The translations under genes and the position numbers were made by a program. Below the pieces are notes generated by a model. It was given only the letters and a program-made list of their open reading frames with translations, was not told the origin of the DNA and did no database searches. Shown in pieces: positions 1 to 5,271 of a DNA stretch of 5,271 nt; the stretch's first letter is position 1; each line of letters opens with the position of its first letter. The stretch comes from Acidobacteriaceae bacterium (GTDB taxonomy: Bacteria; Acidobacteriota; Terriglobia; Terriglobales; Acidobacteriaceae): assembly GCA_009781125.1 (NCBI GenBank), contig WQYS01000205.1, positions 1 through 5,271 on the forward strand. The letters are read 5' to 3'.

Positions 1-1677
1 ATAGGGCGTCCATGCGCCGCCGGAGCCGTCGTTTAAACGGGGGGCGTTGCCGATCGCGCCGCTAAAGTTGATGTTGGGCATCCAGTCCATGTACGGGGAG
101 TACATCGTGTCCAGCTTGACGCCGGTGCCGGCCCGCGTCCAGACGTCAGCCTTTTCGGGCGCGATGGTTACAGGATGCTTGCCCCAGTCAACGGTTGTCT
201 CATTGACCAGGCTTGGGCTGAACGTCTGCACCACAGTGCCTGCAAGTACGAAACCCGGATGAGCGTAGTGGATCGGCGTAAGGGGAAGGTTCGTGCACAG
301 AGAGGACCCTGAAGGGCAGTAGTAGCTGGTGTAGGTATCGGAGAAGAGGGGAGACCAGGTGCCATATATCTTGATCCTTGGACTGAAGTTATAGTCCATG
401 CGCAACAGGCCCTCGACCCTCGGGTTCGTATCCGATATTGCCGACTGGAAGTTGTAGCCCTTCTGTCCGGGGACAGTCTGGCCGAGTTTACCCTGCCCAA
501 TCTGATACAGCCAATCCAGCAACGCCATGCCCGGACCGTACTGGTACGCGGCGGGGATCTGACCGGTAACAGTACCGTCTACAAACGGAACACAGTTGTT
601 GGCGGCGTCGCGGTGGATGCAGTCCTGGATGGTCACAGGATTGCCAGAAGAGTTCACGCTATTCGAGAAGTTGCCATGGCGCTCCTCGTCGGTGGGAAGC
701 GTGACGGTCTTTACGCCATGAGGAATCACCATCTGCTGAAACTCGTTGTACCAGAAGAAGAAAAGTTTGTCCTTGTTGGCGTTGAACTTGTTGGGGACAA
801 AGACCGGCCCGCCGAGAGTGTAGCCAAAAAAGTTGTAGTGATAGGCCGCCTTCGCCATGTTCCTGCGTTTGTTGTCCCAGTTGGTAGCGTTCAAGCCTTT
901 GTCGCGGTAATACCAGTAAGCGCCGCCATGAAACGTGTCGGTGCCGCTCTTAGTGACTACGCTGATCTGCGCGCCCGACGTCTTACCGAACTCCGCCTGG
1001 TAGCTGCTGGTCATAACGCGGAACTCTTGAACAGCATCCAGGCTGATCGTGGAATACATCTTGGTATTGCTGCCCGTATCGAGGTTGCTGGCGCCGTTGA
1101 TGGTAATGTTGAACTGCTGTCCACGCGATCCGTTGGCGGTGACATTTCCCGTCTGGTTGCTGGGAGATTGGAAGGCGCCATCGGAGTAAACGCCCGGAAC
1201 AAGCCGCAATAGACCCAGGAAGCTGCGTCCGTTCACCTGGATGTTTTCCAACTGTTTGCCTACGATGGCCGTGCCGACGGCTGCCGTCTGCGTCTGCAGA
1301 GCCTCGCCCTCGGAGTGCACCTCGATCTTGTCGACGACGCTGCCAACCTGAAGCGCTATCATTCCCAGCGAAACCGGATTGTTGGCAGTCATGACAATAC
1401 CTGTCCGCTGGTATGTCTTGAAGCCCTCCTTATCCACCAGAACCTTATAGGTGGCTGGCGGAAGGCTGGGAAAAACAAACTGGCCTTTCTGGTTAGTTAC
1501 TGTGTTATTGGTGATGTTGTTTGCCATGTTCGTGACGGTGACGTTGGCATCCACCAACACCGCGCCGCTCGCGTCTGTCACGGTTCCGGACAACGGCGAC
1601 ATAATTGTCTGCGCACTGCCTATCTGGCTCAACAAAAGCAGTATCGCAACTGCAATTCCAAATCGTAGCTTCGTCAT
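1..1677 (-). CDS. TonB-dependent receptor with N-terminal CnaB/carboxypeptidase-regulatory-like domain (3' end outside window)
   Basis: This is an outer-membrane transporter of the acidobacterial Oar/SusC-like kind, expected to take up a large substrate such as a glycan fragment using TonB energy. The frame is open for 559 codons from the ATG at 1677 and leaves the window without a stop; such receptors are usually about 1,000-1,200 residues, so roughly half is visible. Residues 1-22 form a signal peptide (basic start, AVAILLLL core, GSA before Q23). Residues about 27-112 are a beta-sandwich regulatory domain (GTVTDASGAVL, GQFVFPSLPPATYKV). Residues about 115-250 are the plug, with NGRSFLGLLRLVPGV, an NGSRG segment and VTKSGTD. 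The barrel begins near 255. Cysteine pairs at 353/362 and 454/461 may form loop disulfides. A GGAG ribosome site precedes the ATG by 7 nt. It lies on the same strand as, and downstream of, the lactonase-dehydratase gene. The family is clear; the substrate is not. Confidence 0.95.
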   Translation of the reverse strand, partial: MTKLRFGIAVAILLLLSQIGSAQTIMSPLSGTVTDASGAVLVDANVTVTNMANNITNNTVTNQKGQFVFPSLPPATYKVLVDKEGFKTYQRTGIVMTANNPVSLGMIALQVGSVVDKIEVHSEGEALQTQTAAVGTAIVGKQLENIQVNGRSFLGLLRLVPGVYSDGAFQSPSNQTGNVTANGSRGQQFNITINGASNLDTGSNTKMYSTISLDAVQEFRVMTSSYQAEFGKTSGAQISVVTKSGTDTFHGGAYWYYRDKGLNATNWDNKRRNMAKAAYHYNFFGYTLGGPVFVPNKFNANKDKLFFFWYNEFQQMVIPHGVKTVTLPTDEERHGNFSNSVNSSGNPVTIQDCIHRDAANNCVPFVDGTVTGQIPAAYQYGPGMALLDWLYQIGQGKLGQTVPGQKGYNFQSAISDTNPRVEGLLRMDYNFSPRIKIYGTWSPLFSDTYTSYYCPSGSSLCTNLPLTPIHYAHPGFVLAGTVVQTFSPSLVNETTVDWGKHPVTIAPEKADVWTRAGTGVKLDTMYSPYMDWMPNINFSGAIGNAPRLNDGSGGAWTPY

Positions 1678-1684
1678 TGGTCCA

Positions 1685-1688
1685 CTCC
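1685..1688 (-). promoter_or_regulatory. Ribosome binding site of the TonB-dependent receptor
   Basis: On the minus strand GGAG lies 7 nt before the ATG at 1677. This supports that start, which also places the signal peptide exactly at the N-terminus. Confidence 0.7.
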
Positions 1689-1777
1689 ATTCAACGAGGA
1701 GAATCTCTATATTGCTTGTGTGAAAAACTTTAGGGAATCAGAGTAATATCTTGCAATTGAATTTATCGGAAGCCTCA

Positions 1778-1792
1778 TTCACCAGAAGTAAA
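1778..1792. promoter_or_regulatory. Candidate LysR-type operator upstream of the TonB receptor
   Basis: The plus strand reads TTCAC-CAGAA-GTAAA, an imperfect dyad. It matches the dyad in the lysR/lactonase control region (TTCAC-CAATA-GTGAA at 3987-4001) at 12 of 15 positions. It contains the T-N11-A core (1779-1791) typical of LysR-type binding sites. Its centre lies about 108 bp before the receptor start, a plausible distance for an activator site. The likeness is visible in the sequence; binding by the encoded regulator is inferred. Confidence 0.4.
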
Positions 1793-1799
1793 ACGAGTA

Positions 1800-2825
1800 T
1801 TACCGATAAGGAATTCCAAACGCATCCATCACGCCCTTCATGTAGCCGACAGCAAAAATCTTCCCTCCGATGGAGTAGCCTGGCCGGTCGTTTGACTCCT
1901 CGTCCAGTGTCGGCGCGTGATCTGGCCGTATAGGTCCATCAAAGCCACTCTCATGGTAGATACGCAGCATCTGCGCCAGATCAACCGGACCGTCGTCATG
2001 AAATGTCTCGTGAAAATGCGTAAGCGTGCCTTCCACATCCCGCAGGTGAACAAAGAATAGCTTCTTCTGCGAACCCCATTCGCGGGCCAGAGCGGCAATG
2101 TCTTCTCCCATCAGCTTGAAATTGGCCTGGCAGAACGCAATGCCGCTGAGAGGACTCTCGTACATCTTCATTACCTTGCGGAAGGCCTCGGCGCTGGTCA
2201 GAATACGGCCAATACCACGCAGCGGAGACAAGGGAGGATCATCAGGATGAAGGGCCATCTTCATCCCAACCTCTTCTGCGACGGGCATGATGGCGCGCAG
2301 GAAATACGCCAGATTGTCCCAGATTCGGCTCTCGGGGACCACGCCCCATTCGGTCAGCCCCTGCGCCTCCGCAGCCCTTTGATCGAATTCGCTGGTCAGC
2401 GCTCCGCCGCGCGTGGGAAGATCGGTTCGCGTGCGCAGCCATCCCAGTCCGGCCATCCAGTTGTAGCAGACCATGGGCACACCAAGCCGCGCCAGAACAC
2501 GGATCGCCTCCATGTAGTTCTCAATCTCTTCATCGCGTCCGGGCAGGCCCAGCTTGATGCGGTCGGCTGGCACAGGATGGCTCTCGACACCTGCAAACAC
2601 CATACCCGCAGCTTCGAAGTCTTCCTTCACCTTCTTCAAAGCTGAGGCATACTGGTCGCGGCTCCGCTCTCGCGTCGCCGGAGTTACGGTGACAATTGCG
2701 TGCCGGATACCAATCTGCCGGCAGACACGAACCTTGTGCGCCTCATCCAGCGCAAATAGCTCGGCAATCTGCATTGCTCCGGCACCATCTCTTGAACGGC
2801 GAACCGGCGTTGTATTCTTCAACAT
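1800..2825 (-). CDS. uxuA: Mannonate dehydratase (UxuA family), likely also started from an internal ATG
   Basis: Translation from the ATG at 2825 would give a 341-residue TIM-barrel enzyme, near the roughly 350-residue short UxuA forms. It would convert D-mannonate to 2-keto-3-deoxy-D-gluconate. The expected metal and catalytic residues are present in order: His193 (HPDDPP), Cys232 (FCQAN), His260 (VHLRDVEG), Asp302-His303 (RPDHAP) and Tyr317 (GYSIGGK). The last two correspond by motif to the catalytic His and Tyr known from studied mannonate dehydratases. The C-terminus (KIFAVGYMKGVMDAFG) is family-typical and intact. AGGAG stands 5 nt before this ATG, a better ribosome site than the one before the lactonase. 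An alternative ATG 17 codons later gives MQIAEL. The frame is the same as the upstream lactonase with no stop between, so this entry is the dehydratase part of the fused frame and perhaps a separate product. A related sugar-acid dehydratase role is possible. Confidence 0.8.
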   Translation of the reverse strand: MLKNTTPVRRSRDGAGAMQIAELFALDEAHKVRVCRQIGIRHAIVTVTPATRERSRDQYASALKKVKEDFEAAGMVFAGVESHPVPADRIKLGLPGRDEEIENYMEAIRVLARLGVPMVCYNWMAGLGWLRTRTDLPTRGGALTSEFDQRAAEAQGLTEWGVVPESRIWDNLAYFLRAIMPVAEEVGMKMALHPDDPPLSPLRGIGRILTSAEAFRKVMKMYESPLSGIAFCQANFKLMGEDIAALAREWGSQKKLFFVHLRDVEGTLTHFHETFHDDGPVDLAQMLRIYHESGFDGPIRPDHAPTLDEESNDRPGYSIGGKIFAVGYMKGVMDAFGIPYR

Positions 2826-3917
2826 AGTTGCTCCTGAATTATTCAAGTGCCCGGCACATAACAGCACGCAGGAGGGTTGCGGTACCTCCCAGCATATGTC
2901 CGTGCCGACGATCATACCGGTATATGTATCCCGGCGAAAGACCTGAATTCTATCTGAGTCCTGTCCGGCAATGAAGACATAATCTTCCGTCGGTCCAATA
3001 GCGAAGTGCCTCGGGGTCTTCAGTCCGCAGGCGATCTGTTGCCTCAGTTCAATCTGTCCGTCCACTCCTACGGCGTACACGACAAGCTCATCGCACCCAC
3101 GGTTGGAGCAATACAGAAATCGACCGCTCCGGTCCATTGCAATTCCAGCAGGCTGATCGTCACGTCTTTTTCTGTTTCCGTTAAGCGGAGTAGAACTGAC
3201 AAATTGCAGGGAAAGATCATGCGGATCGATCTTGTACAGGTTGACGCTTGCGTCCAGTTCTCCCAGAAGATATCCGAATCGTCCGGAAGGATGGAATGCC
3301 ATGTGACGCGGCCCCATCCCAGGCCTGACCGTCACAAACTCAGGCATCCGCCGTACAAGACTTCCTCGGTTCATCTGGTATAGATAGAGGCGATCCGACC
3401 CTAAATCAGGCACAACAGCAAAAGAAGTATCCGGAACAATAGCGATCTGATGCGCATGAGCTGATGCCTGCCGTTTCACGTCGACGCTGCTGCCGGAATG
3501 CCGGAAAAACGAACCCGGTTCACGCAAAGCGCCATCCTTGGCGATTGGGTAGGAGATCACGCTTCCGTCTACATAGTTGGCAACCATGACCATTGAAGCA
3601 TCTGCGTCCACAGCAACATGACAAGGCCCCCGTCCGCCAGTGGCCCGCTCACCGATGAGCGTCAACTTGCCACTTTCGCTGTCGATACGCCACGACATGA
3701 CCGCGCCGGTACTGTTTCCGCCATAGGACTTCACTTCACTGACTGCATAGAGCACCGGAAGACGCGGATGCAGGCAGAGAAACGAGGGATCTTCCATCTC
3801 CCCGGCAAGGCCGAGAGGGGTTATGGCCCTTTCCGCTGGCGAAAACCGTGCAGCGTAGATTCCACGGCTGCTGCCGTGCGTGTAGGTACCGGCGTAAACG
3901 AGATATTGAATGGTCAA
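1800..3917 (-). CDS. Fused lactonase (6-phosphogluconolactonase-like propeller) and mannonate dehydratase, one 705-residue frame
   Basis: Residues 1-353 are a complete lactonase-family seven-bladed propeller (YbhE/Pgl type, usually about 340-360 residues), an enzyme class that hydrolyses aldonolactones such as 6-phosphogluconolactone. Family marks are YAGTYT (8-13), GPCHVAVD (97-104), VANYVDGSV (112-120), AHAHQI (153-158), PDLGSD (170-175), GPRHMAFHPSG (202-212), GRFLYCSNRG (265-274) and a closing VPQPSC (345-350). There is no signal peptide, so it is cytosolic. The usual stop after this motif is absent: the frame continues through about 11 residues into a full UxuA-type dehydratase (from 365). 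Both other frames have stops at the junction, so a small indel could have joined two genes. The start is TTG at 3917, the first possible one after an in-frame TGA, with a poorly spaced purine-rich site. It may yield one fused protein, two proteins, or both. Confidence 0.85.
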   Translation of the reverse strand: MTIQYLVYAGTYTHGSSRGIYAARFSPAERAITPLGLAGEMEDPSFLCLHPRLPVLYAVSEVKSYGGNSTGAVMSWRIDSESGKLTLIGERATGGRGPCHVAVDADASMVMVANYVDGSVISYPIAKDGALREPGSFFRHSGSSVDVKRQASAHAHQIAIVPDTSFAVVPDLGSDRLYLYQMNRGSLVRRMPEFVTVRPGMGPRHMAFHPSGRFGYLLGELDASVNLYKIDPHDLSLQFVSSTPLNGNRKRRDDQPAGIAMDRSGRFLYCSNRGCDELVVYAVGVDGQIELRQQIACGLKTPRHFAIGPTEDYVFIAGQDSDRIQVFRRDTYTGMIVGTDICWEVPQPSCVLLCAGHLNNSGATMLKNTTPVRRSRDGAGAMQIAELFALDEAHKVRVCRQIGIRHAIVTVTPATRERSRDQYASALKKVKEDFEAAGMVFAGVESHPVPADRIKLGLPGRDEEIENYMEAIRVLARLGVPMVCYNWMAGLGWLRTRTDLPTRGGALTSEFDQRAAEAQGLTEWGVVPESRIWDNLAYFLRAIMPVAEEVGMKMALHPDDPPLSPLRGIGRILTSAEAFRKVMKMYESPLSGIAFCQANFKLMGEDIAALAREWGSQKKLFFVHLRDVEGTLTHFHETFHDDGPVDLAQMLRIYHESGFDGPIRPDHAPTLDEESNDRPGYSIGGKIFAVGYMKGVMDAFGIPYR
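2831..2835 (-). promoter_or_regulatory. Internal Shine-Dalgarno for the dehydratase
   Basis: On the minus strand AGGAG is followed by CAACT and then ATG at 2825. It lies inside the continuous lactonase-dehydratase frame. It is the clearest ribosome site in this transcription unit and looks like a leftover, or still working, start of a separate uxuA gene. Confidence 0.65.
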
Positions 3918-4022
3918 ACCTCTCTGATGTTCCTCACTGTATCAACTCGGGCATACCTTTGTTGAGAAAAAGTTAGCGATACCTTGTTCACCAATAGTGA
4001 ATCGTGCTAAGTTTCACTCACA
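3918..4022. promoter_or_regulatory. Divergent control region between lactonase-dehydratase and lysR
   Basis: This 105-base region separates genes transcribed outward in both directions, the classic arrangement for a LysR-type regulator and its target. It carries one complete dyad (3987-4001) and most of a second (4011-4029), which runs into the lysR start codon. No good match to sigma-70 promoter boxes was found in either direction. On the lactonase side, GAGG elements lie 13 nt and 1 nt before the TTG, neither at ideal spacing. On the lysR side there is no Shine-Dalgarno before the GTG. Confidence 0.65.
3987..4001. promoter_or_regulatory. LysR-type operator 1, perfect dyad
   Basis: TTCAC-CAATA-GTGAA is a perfect 5-bp inverted repeat around 5 bases. 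It contains the LysR-family T-N11-A core at 3988-4000. Its centre is 77 bp before the lactonase TTG and 29 bp before the lysR GTG. A regulator bound here could control both directions. Palindrome and spacing are seen directly; the binding protein is inferred from the adjacent lysR. Confidence 0.6.
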
Positions 4023-4029
4023 GTGGAAC
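4011..4029. promoter_or_regulatory. LysR-type operator 2, overlapping the lysR start codon
   Basis: GTTTCACT-CAC-AGTGGAAC is an inverted repeat matching at 7 of 8 arm positions. Its core TTCAC-N5-GTGGA repeats operator 1 with the same half-site spacing, exactly 26 bp further on. The lysR GTG (4023-4025) lies in the right half-site, so occupancy would be expected to hinder lysR expression, as in LysR autorepression. The repeat is visible; the effect is inferred. Confidence 0.5.
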
Positions 4030-4961
4030 TCAAAGAAATTCGCAGTCTCGTCGCGCTTTCCGAACTGGGCAGCATCTCGCTTGTTGCCCAACGCCTTTAT
4101 CTCAGTCCGCCTGCTATTCATAAGCAGTTGAAGACTCTTGAAGGCGAGCTCGATGTGCAACTCTACGAGAAATCCGGCAAGCAGCTACAGCTTACTCAGG
4201 CCGCCAGCGTTCTTCTGCCGCACATGAAAGAGATGCTGATTCAGCACGATTCCGCCATCTCTGCCCTTCAGGAATGGAAAGGGATGAAACACGGAGACGT
4301 GCGCATAGGCACCGGCCCCAACGCCTATGTCGTGCCGGTAATCCTGAAACACTTTCGGCAGCAATACCCTGGCATTGAAGTGCTGATCGAAACCGGTAAC
4401 ACTCCTGTGCTGATGGAAGAACTTAGCAAAGGTTCCCTTGATCTCACCCTGATTGTCTCTGGGGAACTCAGCGAACGGCACGACTTTCAAATCGAAGCCG
4501 TATGGGACTTTGAACTGGTTCTGGTCTCGCACCAGAAGAATGTTGCAACAAGACCACACCTGCACGACCTGAAGAACCAGCGCTTCATTTCCTTCCGTGC
4601 GGGATCTCGGATGCAGGCCGCGTTGGACCGCTACATGGCCATGCATCAATTTGAGCCAAAAGTCGTCATGCGTCTGGACAATGCCGATTTCATTCGCTCC
4701 ATGGTGCGTTCTGGAATGGGAATAGCATTCTTGCCGCTCTGGGTTGTTGAGCGTGACATAAGGGAGGGCCATCTCCACCTGATCCACCCGGTGGAAGATT
4801 ATCCCTCTTCAAAGATCGCCCTTATCCGGCGTAAATCGGGTTTTGTTCCTCACCCCGTAAAAGGGTTCATCGAGGCGGCGCGCAGCCTGGAGTTCAAGCA
4901 TCTACCGCTACTCAGCACGACGAATCCAGCTACGCCAGCCAAATTCAAGAAAAGGAAATAA
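4023..4961 (+). CDS. LysR-type transcriptional regulator
   Basis: This is a 312-residue DNA-binding regulator of normal family length. Residues 1-60 form the winged helix-turn-helix (LSELGSISLVAQRLYLSPPAIHKQLKTLEGELDVQLYEK region, with the recognition helix near 28-40). A linker helix spans about 60-90, and the periplasmic-binding-protein-like effector domain runs from about 91 to 293 (GDVRIGTG, KGSLDLTLI, SMVRSGMGIAFLPLW). The C-terminus is a loose basic tail ending FKKRK. The start is GTG at 4023: an in-frame TAA lies at 4008-4010, and the protein then begins exactly as LysR proteins do. No Shine-Dalgarno is visible. It is divergent from the lactonase-dehydratase gene and 58 bp upstream of the GH38 gene on the same strand, so it probably senses a pathway intermediate and controls one or both. 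The effector cannot be read from sequence. Confidence 0.95.
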   Translation: MELKEIRSLVALSELGSISLVAQRLYLSPPAIHKQLKTLEGELDVQLYEKSGKQLQLTQAASVLLPHMKEMLIQHDSAISALQEWKGMKHGDVRIGTGPNAYVVPVILKHFRQQYPGIEVLIETGNTPVLMEELSKGSLDLTLIVSGELSERHDFQIEAVWDFELVLVSHQKNVATRPHLHDLKNQRFISFRAGSRMQAALDRYMAMHQFEPKVVMRLDNADFIRSMVRSGMGIAFLPLWVVERDIREGHLHLIHPVEDYPSSKIALIRRKSGFVPHPVKGFIEAARSLEFKHLPLLSTTNPATPAKFKKRK

Positions 4962-4991
4962 CTCTTCTCTTCTTTTCAATAGAAAGAAATG

Positions 4992-5006
4992 GTAACGGCA
5001 TGTTAC
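4992..5006. promoter_or_regulatory. Dyad before the GH38 gene: operator or weak terminator
   Basis: GTAAC-GGCAT-GTTAC is a perfect 5-bp inverted repeat followed by TTTTT (5007-5011), in the 58-base gap between lysR and the GH38 gene. It has the T-N11-A form (4993-5005) and shares the A-C-N5-G-T centre with the dyads at 3987 and 1778, so it may be another operator. It could instead be a small hairpin terminator for lysR, but the stem is short and holds only two G-C pairs. Operator is slightly preferred. Confidence 0.35.
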
Positions 5007-5019
5007 TTTTTGCGCACGT

Positions 5020-5271
5020 ATGAAAACACATCTCCGTTTCATCCTACTGCTCGCGCTCACCTGCGTTACGCTGCCGTCTTTCACACAGACCGCAGCACCG
5101 CCAGCGGGTAACGTCTACGTTATCCCGTTTTCACACCTTGACCTTTACTGGGGATGCACCCGCGAAGAATGCCTCAGCCGGGGAAACCGCATCATCGGGC
5201 GGGCTATGCAGCTATTGCAAGCGCATCCCGAGTTTCGCTTCATGATGGAAGACGATGTGTTCGTTGCCAAC
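5020..5271 (+). CDS. Secreted GH38 alpha-mannosidase-like protein, N-terminal fragment (3' end outside window)
   Basis: The first 84 codons are visible. Residues 1 to about 25 form a signal peptide (MKTHLR, then a hydrophobic LLLALTCVTL core), so the enzyme is exported to the periplasm or beyond. From residue 32 the sequence VYVIPFSHLDLYWGCT resembles the first strand and loop of the GH38 N-terminal domain. His39 and Asp41 form the H-x-D pair that binds zinc in that family, and Trp44 follows. The next helix (RIIGRAMQLLQAHPEFRF) and the acidic MMEDD also fit. GH38 enzymes are retaining alpha-mannosidases, often 800-1,000 residues. The ATG at 5020 is the first start after an in-frame TAA; no clear Shine-Dalgarno is seen. 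It lies on the same strand as lysR, 58 bp after it. The nucleophile region is outside the window, so activity and linkage specificity are unverified. Confidence 0.78.
   Translation, partial: MKTHLRFILLLALTCVTLPSFTQTAAPPAGNVYVIPFSHLDLYWGCTREECLSRGNRIIGRAMQLLQAHPEFRFMMEDDVFVAN

Larger units (their letters stand above)
1678..1799 (-). other. Intergenic region between the dehydratase end and the TonB receptor
   Basis: This 122-base AT-rich gap follows the TAA of the lactonase-dehydratase gene (1802-1800, minus) and precedes the receptor ATG. It contains the receptor ribosome site, an operator-like dyad at 1778-1792 and one arm of a 7-bp inverted repeat. That repeat is TTATCGG at 1763-1769 and CCGATAA at 1803-1809, with a 33-nt loop. 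No convincing sigma-70 promoter and no strong terminator with a U-tract were found. The receptor could therefore be read from the upstream gene or from its own unrecognised promoter. Confidence 0.6.

Noticed and set aside
168..500. 110-codon minus-strand open frame within the TonB receptor region
   Set aside because: It is out of frame with the receptor, which is continuous through this stretch and gives barrel-like sequence; the alternative is Arg/Ser/Thr-rich noise.
613..1212. 199-codon plus-strand open frame opposite the TonB receptor
   Set aside because: It lies wholly antisense to a well-supported receptor frame, has no recognisable domain and low-complexity valine/alanine-rich content typical of a shadow frame.
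1505..1690. Minus-strand ATG at 1690 just upstream of the receptor start, as an alternative small gene or start
   Set aside because: It is in a different frame and gives no signal peptide; the ATG at 1677 gives both a signal peptide and a GGAG at proper spacing.
1800..3917. Frame fusion as proof of a designed bifunctional enzyme
   Set aside because: The intact internal Shine-Dalgarno and out-of-frame stops at the junction fit a recent indel or sequencing error equally well, so function of the fusion is not claimed.
4185..4787. 200-codon minus-strand open frame opposite lysR
   Set aside because: It is antisense to a clear LysR coding region, and its translation is rich in His, Gln and Phe without a known fold.
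4969..4990. Hairpin after lysR (CTTTTC-AATA-GAAAGA region) as a terminator
   Set aside because: The stem is A-T rich with a wobble pair and a mismatch and has no following U-tract, so it is too weak to call.
1..5271. tRNA, rRNA, CRISPR, insertion sequence or phage elements
   Set aside because: No cloverleaf-like sequence, repeat-spacer array, transposase-like protein or terminal inverted repeat was seen; nearly all of the window is explained by the listed genes.

Overview
This window looks like chromosomal carbohydrate-utilisation DNA from an acidobacterium, most likely class Terriglobia (the Terriglobus, Edaphobacter and Granulicella type). The main evidence is the TonB-dependent receptor with an N-terminal carboxypeptidase-regulatory-like (CnaB-type) domain, a hallmark of that group. 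The moderately high GC content and the mix of a lactonase-family propeller, a UxuA-type dehydratase and a GH38 mannosidase fit too. The taxonomic call is an inference from protein style, not a database match.

Layout. Bases 1-1677 (minus) hold the first 559 residues of an outer-membrane TonB-dependent receptor that runs off the left edge. Bases 1678-1799 are a short intergenic region with a candidate operator. Bases 1800-3917 (minus) are one uninterrupted reading frame that joins a seven-bladed-propeller lactonase (6-phosphogluconolactonase family) to a complete mannonate dehydratase (UxuA family). A strong internal Shine-Dalgarno and ATG at 2825 mark where the second gene would normally begin. 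Bases 3918-4022 are a divergent control region with two operator-like dyads 26 bp apart. Bases 4023-4961 (plus) encode a LysR-type regulator. Bases 4962-5019 carry another dyad, and 5020-5271 (plus) begin a secreted GH38 alpha-mannosidase-like enzyme cut by the right edge.

How it may work together (inference). The receptor could import a glycan fragment or sugar acid, and the exported GH38 enzyme could release mannose. After oxidation of mannose by a dehydrogenase not seen here, the lactonase would open mannonolactone to D-mannonate. The UxuA domain would then dehydrate it to 2-keto-3-deoxygluconate. This would be a non-phosphorylative mannose (or more conventionally hexuronate) route with two consecutive steps on one polypeptide. 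Dyads of the form T-n-A-C-N5-G-T-n-A occur in all three intergenic gaps, which suggests control of the locus by the encoded LysR protein.

The points most worth checking are the stop-less lactonase-dehydratase junction and the repeated operator. No RNA genes, mobile elements, CRISPR arrays or phage genes were seen.
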